From the NCBI RefSeq assembly GCF_000336615.1, contig NZ_AOLW01000047.1, positions 64,099 to 128,098 on the forward strand: a stretch of 64,000 bases of DNA, written 5' to 3'. The stretch is from Haloarcula amylolytica JCM 13557. GTDB taxonomy: Archaea > Halobacteriota > Halobacteria > Halobacteriales > Haloarculaceae. The notes under the pieces were generated by a model. It was not told the DNA's origin. It saw only the letters and a program-made list of their open reading frames with translations, and ran no database searches. This document shows, piece by piece, positions 24,871-34,143 of this stretch (position 1 is the stretch's first letter; each line of letters starts with the position of its first letter). The position numbers were made by a program, and so were the translations under genes.

Positions 24871-25452
24871 TCAACTCTCGTCTTCTTCGACGACTTCCGG
24901 GTCGCTCATCGCGGTCTGGAGACTGTCGAGTCCGTTGACCCACTCGGAGACGAGCCCGTATTCGAGGTCCTCGGCGACCTCCATCGGGAGCTCCGACCCG
25001 CCGATGATCTGCGTGCCGGCCTGTACACAGTACCCGAGCGCCGCATCGAGGTCCTCCTCCGCTTCCGCGTCTGCGGCGGCCTCGATGTAGTCGGTGATGG
25101 TCGCGTCGTCCGCGGCCCCTTCAGCAACGAACTCCTCGGCCGCGTAGAACACGCACAAAAGCGAGGTCTGGACGCCGTCGATCAGCATCACGGTCTCCTC
25201 GTCGTCGATGTCGATGTCGTCGAGAACGATCTCTCGGACGCCGGTAAGCTCGTCGATGGTCGCCTCTTCGTCGAGCGGCCCGTCCTCGTAATCGGTGAGG
25301 ATCTTCGCGACCGCGATCGCGGCGTCGTCCTGGAGGTTCAACAGGAGCCGTGCTGAATCCTCGTCTTCAGGGTCGACTTCTTCTTCCTCGATACGGTCTA
25401 GCCAGTTCTGCCAGCGTTCTTCGGTGTAATACTCCCCCGGCGGAGTGCTCAT
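24871..25452 (-). CDS. DUF2150 family protein
   Basis: A 193-aa, extremely acidic, all-helical protein (WQNWLDRIEEEEVDPEDEDS, then LLLNLQDDAAIAVAKILTDY, and AGTQIIGGSELPMEVAEDLE). It belongs to a family conserved in haloarchaea and methanogens, of unknown function and probably cytoplasmic. The start is ATG 25452. Confidence 0.8.
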   Translation of the reverse strand: MSTPPGEYYTEERWQNWLDRIEEEEVDPEDEDSARLLLNLQDDAAIAVAKILTDYEDGPLDEEATIDELTGVREIVLDDIDIDDEETVMLIDGVQTSLLCVFYAAEEFVAEGAADDATITDYIEAAADAEAEEDLDAALGYCVQAGTQIIGGSELPMEVAEDLEYGLVSEWVNGLDSLQTAMSDPEVVEEDES

Positions 25453-25665
25453 ATCACTCCGTTCGTCCCGTTGGGGATAGTAGTTTCGACCGGCGGCCGC
25501 TCCGCCGCGGCGTGTCTACCACCCAGGGCGAACGGCAAGTACTGGTTTTAGCGCCTGAGACGACTGTTCTGTGTGATTACCGGATCGGCTGCGCACTCCG
25601 AATATGTGTCACGGTCTCCGTCGAGGAGCGCACTTTTATATCATTCGAACATGTTATGAAATAGC

Positions 25666-25974
25666 ATGGCACAGGGACAGCCGGCCGCGACCTACAGCGG
25701 ACCCCTCGACCCGGCTGCAGTCGCCGCGCGAGCCGAACGTGTCGGTCTGGTGCTGATCGCCGTGGCGCTACCGGTCGCCGTCGGCACATTCGCCGGTATG
25801 GTTCTGACCTCTGGGTCGCTCTCGGCTGCGAGCGATGCCGCGACTGCCGCGATGAGCGGGCCGCTGACAACAGAGCAGGGGCTGTCCTGGCTGTTCTACG
25901 TCAGCACGCTCGGGACCGCACTGGGATGCTGGGTTCTCGGACTGGGGCTCCTTCTCGACGGTCTCGACCTGTAG
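25666..25974 (+). CDS. Small two-span membrane protein
   Basis: A 102-aa protein with hydrophobic helices at ~26-48 (GLVLIAVALPVAVGTFAGMV) and ~74-98 (WLFYVSTLGTALGCWVLGLG). It is probably a haloarchaeal conserved protein, but I cannot name the family. A TATA-like TTTATAT at ~25633-25639 lies ~30 bases before the ATG, so the transcript is likely leaderless. It ends one base before the end of the MscS gene on the other strand. Confidence 0.65.
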   Translation: MAQGQPAATYSGPLDPAAVAARAERVGLVLIAVALPVAVGTFAGMVLTSGSLSAASDAATAAMSGPLTTEQGLSWLFYVSTLGTALGCWVLGLGLLLDGLDL

Positions 25975-25975
25975 G

Positions 25976-27199
25976 TCAGCCGTCGCCGTCCGGACGCATC
26001 TCCACGCCGCCTTCCAGCGACTCCTCGTCCGCCGCGTCCACGCGGTTCGAGAGGGTCCGCTGGGGGAACGGGATCGTGATGTCCTCGTCGTCGAAGGTGG
26101 CTTTCACACCTCGGACGACCGCCGAGATGGCGCGCCACTTTCGCGGTGGCGTCGGATGATCGATCCAGAACCGGAGTTCCATCACCACAGCGGAGTCCCC
26201 GAAATCTTTCGGGACAACATCCGGCGTCGGCGAATCGACGACGTGTTCGATGTCGGCCATCGCCTCGCGAGCGAGGTCCATCGCCCGGTCAACGTCGGTG
26301 TCGTAGTCCACACCGATGTCGACCGTGAGCCGCAACAGCCCCTTGCGGCTACGATTCGTCACTGCGCGGTCGCTCACGCGGTCGTTCGGAATGATGACGA
26401 ACTCGCCGTCGAAGTTCTCTAGCCGCGTGTTGAAGATGGTGATATCGGTCACGATCCCTTCCTGGTCACCGACGAGCACCCAGTCGCCGATGGTGAACGG
26501 GCGAGAGAACATCAGGACGAAGCCGGCGATGAGCGACCCGAGCGTCTGTCTGGCGGCCAGACCGACCACGATACCGAGGAAGCCGGCCCCGACGAGCAGG
26601 CCGCTGAGGTCGATGCCCCAGACGGCGAAGATCGTCGCACCGATGGTGACGAACACAGTGACCTGCCCCAGTCGGAGCAGGATCTCTTCCTGGTGTTCGG
26701 TGAAGCCGGTAACGGCCTGGCTGAACCGGCCGATCCACCGCTGCATCTGATCGGACAGGACAAAGGCCAGCATGACGAGGACGACCGTCTGTATCGTCGC
26801 CAGTACTGACTGATCGCTCCCGTCGAGGTACGGACCCACTGTCTGGACTACATCGAGGACTCCCCAGACGATGAGAAACGAGACGACGACGAGGACGACC
26901 ATCGAGAACTGAGCGATCCGGAGAAACACGCCCCGGATGGTCGTCGGCGTATAGTCGGCCATGACCTGCAGCCAGTCGCCGGTTCGGTCCGACGTGACAG
27001 ACCGAAGCCGGGAGAGGGCTGCGGGAACGACGACGACGCTGAAAAGCAGGACGACCAGGAGGATGAGCGTCGCGACGAGTCGCCCCTGCGTCGCGACCAA
27101 CTGGTCCAGCGACCGCTGTAACACGGTAAAGAGTTCCAAAAGGCCTTCACCGGTGTCGTTGGCCGCTGGCGTCGGCGTGGCCGTCCCCTGCACAGCCAC
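25976..27199 (-). CDS. Small-conductance mechanosensitive channel, MscS family
   Basis: A 407-aa protein from GTG 27199. There are about four to five helices. The pore helix region (LSGLLVGAGFLGIVVGLAAR, then QTLGSLIAGFVLMFSRPFTI) is the MscS TM3 hallmark. The beta domain (GDWVLVGDQEGIVTDITIFN, then TRLENFDGEFVIIPNDRV) and a C-terminal alpha/beta domain follow. It releases solutes on hypo-osmotic shock, important for a salt-in or osmolyte-using halophile. It has extra N-terminal helices relative to E. coli MscS (286 aa). Confidence 0.93.
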   Translation of the reverse strand: MAVQGTATPTPAANDTGEGLLELFTVLQRSLDQLVATQGRLVATLILLVVLLFSVVVVPAALSRLRSVTSDRTGDWLQVMADYTPTTIRGVFLRIAQFSMVVLVVVSFLIVWGVLDVVQTVGPYLDGSDQSVLATIQTVVLVMLAFVLSDQMQRWIGRFSQAVTGFTEHQEEILLRLGQVTVFVTIGATIFAVWGIDLSGLLVGAGFLGIVVGLAARQTLGSLIAGFVLMFSRPFTIGDWVLVGDQEGIVTDITIFNTRLENFDGEFVIIPNDRVSDRAVTNRSRKGLLRLTVDIGVDYDTDVDRAMDLAREAMADIEHVVDSPTPDVVPKDFGDSAVVMELRFWIDHPTPPRKWRAISAVVRGVKATFDDEDITIPFPQRTLSNRVDAADEESLEGGVEMRPDGDG

Positions 27200-27288
27200 C
27201 TATCGCCGCCGTAGGAACTTGTGTCTTCGTCTTTGTGCGGCCGTCTGTAAGCTGTCTGACACCGGAGGGAAACCGACTGGTCGCGCCG

Positions 27289-28197
27289 TTAGACGCCGCG
27301 GCCCTGCAACTGCTCTTCCTCGTCTAGGTCCGCGTTCGCCTGTCCCTTCATCCCCTTGCCGGGGTTCTTCGCGATCTCCTTGAGCTGTTCGGGGTCGTCG
27401 TAGTTGTTGACCGCCGCGACGATGGACTCGCCCATCGCCTGTGGGTTCTCCGCGCCGAAGATGCCCGAGCCGACGAAGATGCCGTCACAGCCGTGTTGCA
27501 TCATCAGTGCGGCGTCGGCAGGCGTCGCGATACCGCCGGCCGCGAAGTTGACGACCGGAAGTCGGCCGCGGTCCGCCGTCTCGTGGACGAGCTGCCGGGG
27601 AGCACCGTGTTCGCGGGCCCACTCGTCGCGCTCTTCGTAGGCCATCCCTTCGAGCATCCCGATGGAGCGCTGGATGTTACGCTGGTGGGTGACGGCCTGG
27701 TTCACGTCGCCGGTGCCCGCCTCGCCCTTCGTACGAATCATCGCCGCGCCCTCGTCGATGCGGCGCAGCGCCTCGGCGAGGTTCCGCGCCCCGCAGACGA
27801 ACGGCGCGGTGAACTCCCGCTTGTCGATGTGGTAGCGGTCGTCGGCCTGTGTCAGCACTTCCGACTCGTCGACCATGTCCGCGCCAGCCGCTTCCAGAAT
27901 CTGGGCCTCGGCGGTGTGGCCGATACGGGCCTTGCCCATCACCGGAATCGACACTTCCTCGATGATCTCTTCGAGCTTGCCGGGGTCCGCCATCCGGGCG
28001 ACACCGCCCCGCTTGCGGATGTCGGCCGGCACCGACTCCAGGTGCATCACGGCGACTGCGCCAGCGTCTTCGGCGATTCGGGCTTGCTCGCGGTTGACGA
28101 CGTCCATGATGACGCCGCCCTTCTGCATCTTCGCGAAGCCGCGCTTGACGAGGTCAGTCCCGCGACGGAGGTCCTCGAGGTCGGTCTCTTCAGTCAT
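27289..28197 (-). CDS. pdxS: Pyridoxal 5'-phosphate synthase, PdxS lyase subunit
   Basis: A 302-aa enzyme that makes PLP from ribose 5-phosphate, glyceraldehyde 3-phosphate and ammonia. It is highly conserved: [51 protein letters not shown], the phosphate-binding [17 protein letters not shown] and [12 protein letters not shown]. The catalytic lysines are present. PdxT, the glutaminase partner, is not in the window. ATG at 28197. Confidence 0.97.
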   Translation of the reverse strand: MTEETDLEDLRRGTDLVKRGFAKMQKGGVIMDVVNREQARIAEDAGAVAVMHLESVPADIRKRGGVARMADPGKLEEIIEEVSIPVMGKARIGHTAEAQILEAAGADMVDESEVLTQADDRYHIDKREFTAPFVCGARNLAEALRRIDEGAAMIRTKGEAGTGDVNQAVTHQRNIQRSIGMLEGMAYEERDEWAREHGAPRQLVHETADRGRLPVVNFAAGGIATPADAALMMQHGCDGIFVGSGIFGAENPQAMGESIVAAVNNYDDPEQLKEIAKNPGKGMKGQANADLDEEEQLQGRGV

Positions 28198-28363
28198 TAC
28201 CCAGACTTAGGACTGGATTTACTTAACGCGTGTCCTTTCGAGGGACAGAACGGCGTTTGACCCACGCGCAGAGGCCCCGATATCGCGCCAGCGACCACAA
28301 TATTCTCCAGGGGACGGGGCTGAGACCACTACCGTTTTCATCGCGTCTCCCCACTGCATCGAC

Positions 28364-29134
28364 ATGGCTACGGACGAGGGTGTCGGCGGGCGCATCGACG
28401 CGGCTGTCGCGCGGGTGTTCAGCCGCCGGCTCCCCGATGCCGAAGGGCTCCCGCGGTACGTCGCGCCGCTACCGGCGTGGTTAGAGAACGTCGGGCTTCG
28501 GCTCGCCTGGCCAATCGCCCTCGTCAATCTGGTCGGGACGCTCTTCGGCTTCTGGTACTACGCCGGCCGCCCGCTGAACACAGCGCCGCCGCTCGTGGAG
28601 GGGCAACTGGGCGCGGCTCCGCTGGCCGCCTACCCCTTGATTCCGGACTCGCCCGTCGCGACGATGTTCATCGGGCTCTCGCTGGTGGCCTGGCGGCTCG
28701 ACTGGAACGCGGAGTGGCTCCACATGCTCGGCTTCTTCGGCTGTATCAAGCTCGGTCTGTGGACGCCGTACGTCCAGCTCGTCCTCAACGGCCCCGGCGG
28801 GATTCCGCTGTGGCTCTACTGGTTCCTGATTCTGAGCCACCTGGCGATGGCGCTGGAGGCGTTTCTCATCCACCGCTACGCGAGCTTTTCCGTCGTGTCC
28901 GTCGCCGTTGCGGTGTTCTGGTACGGCTTCAACGACGTGGTAGACTACTTCGTCCCGATTCTCGACGGACCACACCACACCTGGCTGCGGGCCGAGCCGC
29001 TGGCCGCAGCCGGCGGGTTCGACCATACGGTGCTCGCCCACGACCTCGCGGCGGGCTGGGCGGTTGTGTTGACGCTCATGGCGACGTTTCTCGCACTGGC
29101 GACGCGCGTAGAGAAAGTAAAACGGCAGGCATGA
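28364..29134 (+). CDS. DUF1405 family membrane protein
   Basis: A 256-aa protein with about six to seven membrane helices. It contains FGFWYYAGRPLNTAP, WHLxFIPDSP-like PLIPDSPVATMFIGL, IKLGLWTPYVQLVLN, and HLAMALEAFLIHRY. These match the DUF1405/YpjA family of haloarchaea and Bacillus; function is unknown. ATG at 28364. Confidence 0.8.
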   Translation: MATDEGVGGRIDAAVARVFSRRLPDAEGLPRYVAPLPAWLENVGLRLAWPIALVNLVGTLFGFWYYAGRPLNTAPPLVEGQLGAAPLAAYPLIPDSPVATMFIGLSLVAWRLDWNAEWLHMLGFFGCIKLGLWTPYVQLVLNGPGGIPLWLYWFLILSHLAMALEAFLIHRYASFSVVSVAVAVFWYGFNDVVDYFVPILDGPHHTWLRAEPLAAAGGFDHTVLAHDLAAGWAVVLTLMATFLALATRVEKVKRQA

Positions 29135-29170
29135 CCGCCGGTGTCTCGCGCTCGCGGTTCCTTCGGCGTC

Positions 29171-29347
29171 TCAGGTCGTGAACCCGTCCTCGGCCTCGCG
29201 CTCGTCGAGGACCCACTCCAGTTCCTCGATAGCGCGCAGGATGGCGACCTCGGCCTCGTCTTCTAGCTCGGTCGACGGCGGGTCGTGCCTGTCGTACTCG
29301 TCCTGCAGCGCCTCGATGCGGTCCCGGATCGTCTCCTCTGTTCGCAT
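29171..29347 (-). CDS. Small acidic coiled-coil protein
   Basis: A 58-aa protein (MRTEETIRDRIEALQDEYDR... ending EREAEDGFTT). It is entirely helical, highly charged and haloarchaeal in composition. ATG at 29347. The C-terminal helix with ELEWVLDE is typical of short conserved haloarchaeal proteins of unknown function. It lies tail to tail with the DUF1405 gene. Confidence 0.6.
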   Translation of the reverse strand: MRTEETIRDRIEALQDEYDRHDPPSTELEDEAEVAILRAIEELEWVLDEREAEDGFTT

Positions 29348-29443
29348 GGTTCCAATGACCGGACCCGCAGGTCTTGATGCTACTGGTCGCGGCGATGGGT
29401 GCGGACCAGCGGCCATTCCGAATACGAAAAAAACGCGTCGAGC

Positions 29444-32122
29444 TTACCGAACGACGACGACGGCGCTCTCGGTTTCGGTCATCTCGCCCTCGCCGGAGTA
29501 GGTCCGGGACTCCTCGACGGTGAACATCTCGTCGGCGAGTTCGTAGTCGCCGCCAGCAACGACCAGCGTGTCGCCGTCGATCTCGTAGTCGCCGCTCTCG
29601 ATAGCGTCGTCAATCGAGCCGACTTCGCTGCCGAACTCGGGGCCGACGATGGAGTAGTCGAGGTCGATACCGCTGACCTCGGTCGTGATGTCCGGGGCCT
29701 CGTCGTAGGTCTCCAGTTGGGCGACGTGCATCGCCTCGGCGACGGCGTCCTCGAAGCCGGCGATGTGGCCGAACACCTCGACGTGGTTGAGGTCGGCGTT
29801 CAGCGGTAGGCCGTTCTCGGTCTTGTACCGCCGGAGCGCGGAGACGACTTCCATCGCCGTCTCGCCCGCTTCGAGGTCGGCGTCGTAGCCGCCTGCGGTC
29901 GGCCAGTCCGTCGTGTGAATCGAGTCTTCTTCCGAATAGCACCGCTCCCACAGCTCCTCTGTGATGTGCGGGAGGAACGGTGCGAACAGTTGCAGGAAGG
30001 TCCGGTGGGCCTGCAGTAGCGTGAACTCGGTCGAGGTGTCCTCACCATCAGACAACCGCTGCTTGGCGATTTCGAGGTAGTCGTCACAGAACGTGTTCCA
30101 GAAAAAGGAGCGGAGCTCGTTCCGGGCCTTCGAGAACTCGTAGTCCTCGAACTTCGTCGTGACCGACTTGACGGTTGCGTCCAGTTCGGCCAGCAACCAC
30201 TCGTCGACCGCCGCCAGCTCGTCGGGCTCGTCGGGCTGACTCGCGGGCGTGAGCTGGTCGACCAGCCGCGAGGCGTTCCAGAGCTTCTGGAGGAGGCGCT
30301 CGCCGGCCTCTAGGTCGCCTTCCTTGTACGGGAAGTCGTCGCCGATGGAAGTGCCAGCGGCCCAGTAGCGCGTGGCGTCGACCGGGAACTCCTCTAGGAC
30401 TTCGCTCGGCGGGATGACGTTGCCCTTGGACTTGGACATCGCCTCGCGGTTCTCGTCTAACACCATCCCGTTTATCATCACGTTCTCGAAGGGCACCTCG
30501 CCGGTGTGCTCGTAGCACTTGACGACGGTGTGGAACAGCCAGAACGAGATGATGTCGTGGCCCTGCGGGCGCAGGTCGAATGGGTACAGCTCGGGGTTGT
30601 CCCAGGTGAACTCCTCGCTGTCGGCGTCCCAGTCCCAGCCAGCGTTCACGAGCGGGGTCAGCGACGACGTCGCCCATGTGTCGAACACGTCCTCCTCGGG
30701 CGTCAGCGAGTCGTGGCCGCAGTGGGGACAGGCCTCGACCGGCGGGTCGTCAGACAGCGGGTCGACCGGGAGCTGGTCGCGCTCGGCCATCACGGGCTCG
30801 CCGCAGTCGTCGCAGTACCACACCGGAATCGGGATACCCGAATCGCGCTGTCGGGAGATACACCAGTCCCATTCGAGCCCTTCGATCCAGTGCTCGTAGC
30901 GGGTCGCCATCTTCTCGGGGAACCACTCCATCTGGCGGCCGGCCTCGATGTACTCCTCTTTCTTGTCGAGCAGTTCGATGTACCACTGCTCGGTGACGAG
31001 GTACTCGACTTCCTCTTCACAGCGCTCGTGGACCTGCACGGTGTGGTCGTGGTCGCGGCTCTCGAGCAGCGAGCCCTCTTCGCCGAGGTCCTCGATGATG
31101 GCCTCGCGGGCCTCGGTGGTGTGCATCCCCTCGTACTCACCGGCGAGGTCGGTCATCGTCGCGGACTCGTCGATGGCCAGCCGCAGCGGCAGGTCGTGGG
31201 CCTGATACCACTCGATGTCGTTCTGGTCGCCGAACGTACAGCACATCACGATGCCGCTGCCGGTCTCCATGTCGACGCGCTCGTCGGCGATGATGGGCAC
31301 CTCCTGCTCGAAGATGGGGACCCGCGCACTGCCGCCGACAAGGTGCTGATTGTCGTCGTCATCGGGGTGGACGAAGACGGCGACACACGCCGGCAGCAGT
31401 TCCGGTCGTGTCGTCGAGATTGTGAACGTCGCGTCGTCGTCGGCCGGCCCCTCGCCCGTTTCGACGAGGTCGAAGGCGATATCGTTGAACTTCGTGTGCT
31501 TGTCCTTGTCCTCCTGCTCGACCTGCGAAATAGCCGTCTCGCAGTCCGGACACCAGATAGTCGGCGCGCGCTGGCGGTACTCCCGACCCTGCTCGTAGAG
31601 GTCGAGGAAGGAAAGCTGGGAGACGCGCTGGACGTCCGGCGCGATGGTCTTGTAGGTGTTGTCCCAGTCGATGGAGATGGCCAGCGACTGCACGTCCTCG
31701 GTGAACTCGTCCTCGAACGCCGTACACACGTCGCGGCATTTCTCCTGGAACTCCCGTCGCGGGTAATCCTGGTGTCGAATGTCGAGTTCGCGCTCGGTGA
31801 GCCGCTCCGAGGCGATGCCGTTGTCGTCGTAGCCGAAGGGGAAATACACCGTGTCGTCGCGCATCCGGTGGAAGCGGGCGACGAAGTCCTGGAGCGTGAA
31901 CTGGTAGAGGTGGCCCATGTGGAGGTTCCCCGACACCGTCGGCGGCGGCGTGTCGATAGTAAAGCGGGTATCGGCGTCCTCGTCGTAGGCGTAGGTCTTG
32001 TCGGCGACCCACTGGTCCTGCCACTCCGGCTCTACCTCGCGGGGGTCGTACTCCCCGTCGAGCGCGTCGTCTGATTTGTCTGCGGTCGATTCGTCCTGCG
32101 GTGGGTCCTGTGTATCACTCAT
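29444..32122 (-). CDS. valS: Valyl-tRNA synthetase
   Basis: An 892-aa class Ia synthetase that charges tRNA-Val. The HIGH motif is HMGHLYQFTLQ and the KMSKS motif is MSKSKGNVIPP. A CP1 editing domain lies between (TTRPELLPACVAVFVHP). A zinc knuckle (YCDDCGEPV, ACPHCGHDS) is present. A C-terminal anticodon-binding domain follows. The N-terminal ~40 residues are an acidic extension. ATG at 32122, preceded by ~270 bp of gene-free sequence. Confidence 0.97.
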   Translation of the reverse strand: MSDTQDPPQDESTADKSDDALDGEYDPREVEPEWQDQWVADKTYAYDEDADTRFTIDTPPPTVSGNLHMGHLYQFTLQDFVARFHRMRDDTVYFPFGYDDNGIASERLTERELDIRHQDYPRREFQEKCRDVCTAFEDEFTEDVQSLAISIDWDNTYKTIAPDVQRVSQLSFLDLYEQGREYRQRAPTIWCPDCETAISQVEQEDKDKHTKFNDIAFDLVETGEGPADDDATFTISTTRPELLPACVAVFVHPDDDDNQHLVGGSARVPIFEQEVPIIADERVDMETGSGIVMCCTFGDQNDIEWYQAHDLPLRLAIDESATMTDLAGEYEGMHTTEAREAIIEDLGEEGSLLESRDHDHTVQVHERCEEEVEYLVTEQWYIELLDKKEEYIEAGRQMEWFPEKMATRYEHWIEGLEWDWCISRQRDSGIPIPVWYCDDCGEPVMAERDQLPVDPLSDDPPVEACPHCGHDSLTPEEDVFDTWATSSLTPLVNAGWDWDADSEEFTWDNPELYPFDLRPQGHDIISFWLFHTVVKCYEHTGEVPFENVMINGMVLDENREAMSKSKGNVIPPSEVLEEFPVDATRYWAAGTSIGDDFPYKEGDLEAGERLLQKLWNASRLVDQLTPASQPDEPDELAAVDEWLLAELDATVKSVTTKFEDYEFSKARNELRSFFWNTFCDDYLEIAKQRLSDGEDTSTEFTLLQAHRTFLQLFAPFLPHITEELWERCYSEEDSIHTTDWPTAGGYDADLEAGETAMEVVSALRRYKTENGLPLNADLNHVEVFGHIAGFEDAVAEAMHVAQLETYDEAPDITTEVSGIDLDYSIVGPEFGSEVGSIDDAIESGDYEIDGDTLVVAGGDYELADEMFTVEESRTYSGEGEMTETESAVVVVR

Positions 32123-32395
32123 GTTCGAACTCGGGTGTAATACCCGGATAGCAGCGGACTGCGGCGCGGTTATCAGCGGTGCGTGCGTCGATTTGGGGCG
32201 GTGGTGTGGGGCGTGGGGGCCCCTACACCGACGGGCGCGAGAACCAGCGTTTGGGAGAGTCGACGCACCATCTGTCTAGTAGTCTGCCAACGGCAGGATT
32301 AACGACTTCGGTTTTCGCCGGCGGCCCGCAAGTAGTCGTCCCGGGTTATACGTTGAGAACGCGGCCGTGCCTCGGTGGCGCTTCCGATACCTCGC

Positions 32396-32815
32396 TCACG
32401 CCGTCGCCTCGTCGGATCCGATGTCCGGCGACACGAGCGGGAGGTCGATATCGATAGCCTCGTACCAGACCGACGGCCGTTTCGACTGCCCGTCGTCGAC
32501 GAGTTCTACGAGGTGCAGTTCTTCGAGTTCCTTCAGATTTCGGTGAACCTGGCTGACGTCCCGGTCCACGAGTCGCGCTGTCTCACGAATACTCCCGGGG
32601 TCGTGCTGGACGATTGCTCGCAGGAGTTCGAGTGACTTTGGCCGCGTCACCCGGTGAACGTCGGCCGGATCGTTGTACACGACTTCGAAGTACGGCTCTG
32701 GCGCTTCGTTCCGGTCGAGCGCCGCGAGGGCGTCTTCGATGCGGTCGTCATCTCCCTCGCGGAACCGGATGTGCAGTGTCCTGTCTGTCGTATCGGAGTT
32801 ACCAGTCGTGGCCAT
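32396..32815 (-). CDS. HVO_A0114-family DNA-binding protein, likely antitoxin/regulator
   Basis: A 139-aa winged-helix protein. The HTH is at ~65-115 (SLELLRAIVQHDPGSIRETA, then VDRDVSQVHRNLKELEELHL). It is the family commonly found directly downstream of TumE/DUF6516 genes. It starts six bases after the toxin-like gene ends, so they are co-transcribed. Its likely job is to bind the partner and repress the operon. Confidence 0.75.
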   Translation of the reverse strand: MATTGNSDTTDRTLHIRFREGDDDRIEDALAALDRNEAPEPYFEVVYNDPADVHRVTRPKSLELLRAIVQHDPGSIRETARLVDRDVSQVHRNLKELEELHLVELVDDGQSKRPSVWYEAIDIDLPLVSPDIGSDEATA

Positions 32816-32821
32816 AGTCTA

Positions 32822-33100
32822 TCACCTCGGATTTGAACCGCTGGAAGAGAGGTCGAAGTCGACGTCCGTCACCGTCCCGTCAGCATGGTGTTTGTGGTGG
32901 TGCGCCGCGTCGGGATGGTCGGGGAAATTGTCGTAGCGAACGATGGTCTCGCCCGCGGCGTTCCCGTACTGCATCGAGTACTTGATTCCCTCCGGATAGC
33001 GGTCTGACTCGGGGACGCGGTAGGCGCTGATTTCGGCGTAGCGATCACCGAAGTCTTTCGTGACTTCGAGGACACGCTGTGCCCCGTCGTCCCCGGGCAT
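32822..33100 (-). CDS. TumE (DUF6516) family toxin-like protein
   Basis: A 92-aa protein: QRVLEVTKDFGDRYAEISAY, MQYGNAAGETIVRYDNFPDH, PDAAHHHKHHADG. The His-rich DN-FPDHPDAAHHHKH segment is the hallmark of the TumE/DUF6516 family of toxin-antitoxin systems. I chose ATG 33100; a TTG at 33127 would add nine residues. It is paired with the HVO_A0114-type regulator downstream. The biochemical activity of archaeal members is not known to me. Confidence 0.7.
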   Translation of the reverse strand: MPGDDGAQRVLEVTKDFGDRYAEISAYRVPESDRYPEGIKYSMQYGNAAGETIVRYDNFPDHPDAAHHHKHHADGTVTDVDFDLSSSGSNPR

Positions 33101-33153
33101 GGGTGTTGGTACTCCATCCAACAGCAAAAGTGTTGGTATGGATCACAACGGTC

Positions 33154-34071
33154 TTACGGCAAGTCAGGCTCGCGGTGCTCGCGGTCCTCGGCGGAGTGGG
33201 CACGGACCCAGAGCTGTCCGATGCGGGAGAGCGTCGTCCGGTAGGATTTCCCGTGGTCCTCCTGCTCGATGTACCCCTTCCCGCCGGGGCCGAGCCGGTC
33301 GACGTTGTAGATGACCTTCGAGCGGAACGAGTCGGTGTACTCCTCGCCCATGTCCCGGGCCAGTTGCTGGGCCAGTTCGGAGACGGACTCGAACTCGCCG
33401 TGTTCGCCGAGCGTGAAGAGGATGACCTCCTCGAAGGGCTTGACGTTCGAGAAGGAGGCGACCGGCAGTTCGACGATGTGGGAGCCGTCGATCTCCTTCG
33501 CGCCGATGGTCGTCCCGCGCTCGTCGAACTCAGACAGCAGGTCCCGTGCGGTTTCGAGCCGCTCGTCGACGCGCTCGTCGACTTCTTCGCCTGTGCGCAT
33601 ATCTTCCAGCATGTCGATTTGCTTGCGCAGTTCCTCCGCAAGCTCGGTCTCCAGATACTTCTCGGGGACCGTGTAGTAGGTGTGGATGCGGTCCCGGTCG
33701 CCCTCGCGTTCGACCATGATCGAGTGGGCCGCGGTCGCAAAGGCAAAGGAGACGGTTCGGGGCATCGCGGAGACGTTGACCCACACCTCGCTGCCCGCGT
33801 CGAGTTCGGCGTTGATGAGTTCGAAGGCCTGCTCGAAGGCCTCGTCGTAGTCGTACACGTCGGCGACGACGAACCGCTCGGTTTCGGCCCCGAGCAGGTT
33901 CTGGTAGTCCTTTTCGAGCTTCTCGGCGAGGTTTCGCGAGTACTCGACGTTGGCCTCGCTGCCGACCGCGCCCTCGAGCAGGATGACGCGGTCAACGTCG
34001 AGTTGCTCGCGCACGAGCGGCGCGATGAGCCGGTCGTAGTCGAACCCGACCGGGACGATGTGGGTCTGCAT
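33154..34071 (-). CDS. HFX_2341-family (DUF6293) regulator with CARF-like N-terminal domain
   Basis: A 305-aa protein. Residues ~1-145 look like a Rossmann-type ligand-sensing domain (HIVPVGFDYDRLIAPLVREQ, VWVNVSAMPRTVSFAFATAA), resembling CARF domains of CRISPR-linked regulators. Residues ~215-290 form a winged helix (EEVILFTLGEHGEFESVSEL, KSYRTTLSRIGQLWV). Between them is a charged coiled coil. ATG at 34071. No CRISPR-Cas genes are in the window. Its ligand, if a cyclic nucleotide, is not deducible. Confidence 0.75.
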   Translation of the reverse strand: MQTHIVPVGFDYDRLIAPLVREQLDVDRVILLEGAVGSEANVEYSRNLAEKLEKDYQNLLGAETERFVVADVYDYDEAFEQAFELINAELDAGSEVWVNVSAMPRTVSFAFATAAHSIMVEREGDRDRIHTYYTVPEKYLETELAEELRKQIDMLEDMRTGEEVDERVDERLETARDLLSEFDERGTTIGAKEIDGSHIVELPVASFSNVKPFEEVILFTLGEHGEFESVSELAQQLARDMGEEYTDSFRSKVIYNVDRLGPGGKGYIEQEDHGKSYRTTLSRIGQLWVRAHSAEDREHREPDLP

Positions 34072-34143
34072 ACGTGAAAGACTGGGACGGTGATTATAAA
34101 AAGAACCAGACTCGGGCTGCCGAGCGCGTATCGGGGCGGCGCG

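Noticed and set aside
30506-32074. 522-codon plus-strand ORF opposite valS
   Set aside because: It is the antisense shadow of valS; high GC and codon bias leave the opposite frame open. Its product has no recognisable domains, while valS has all synthetase motifs.
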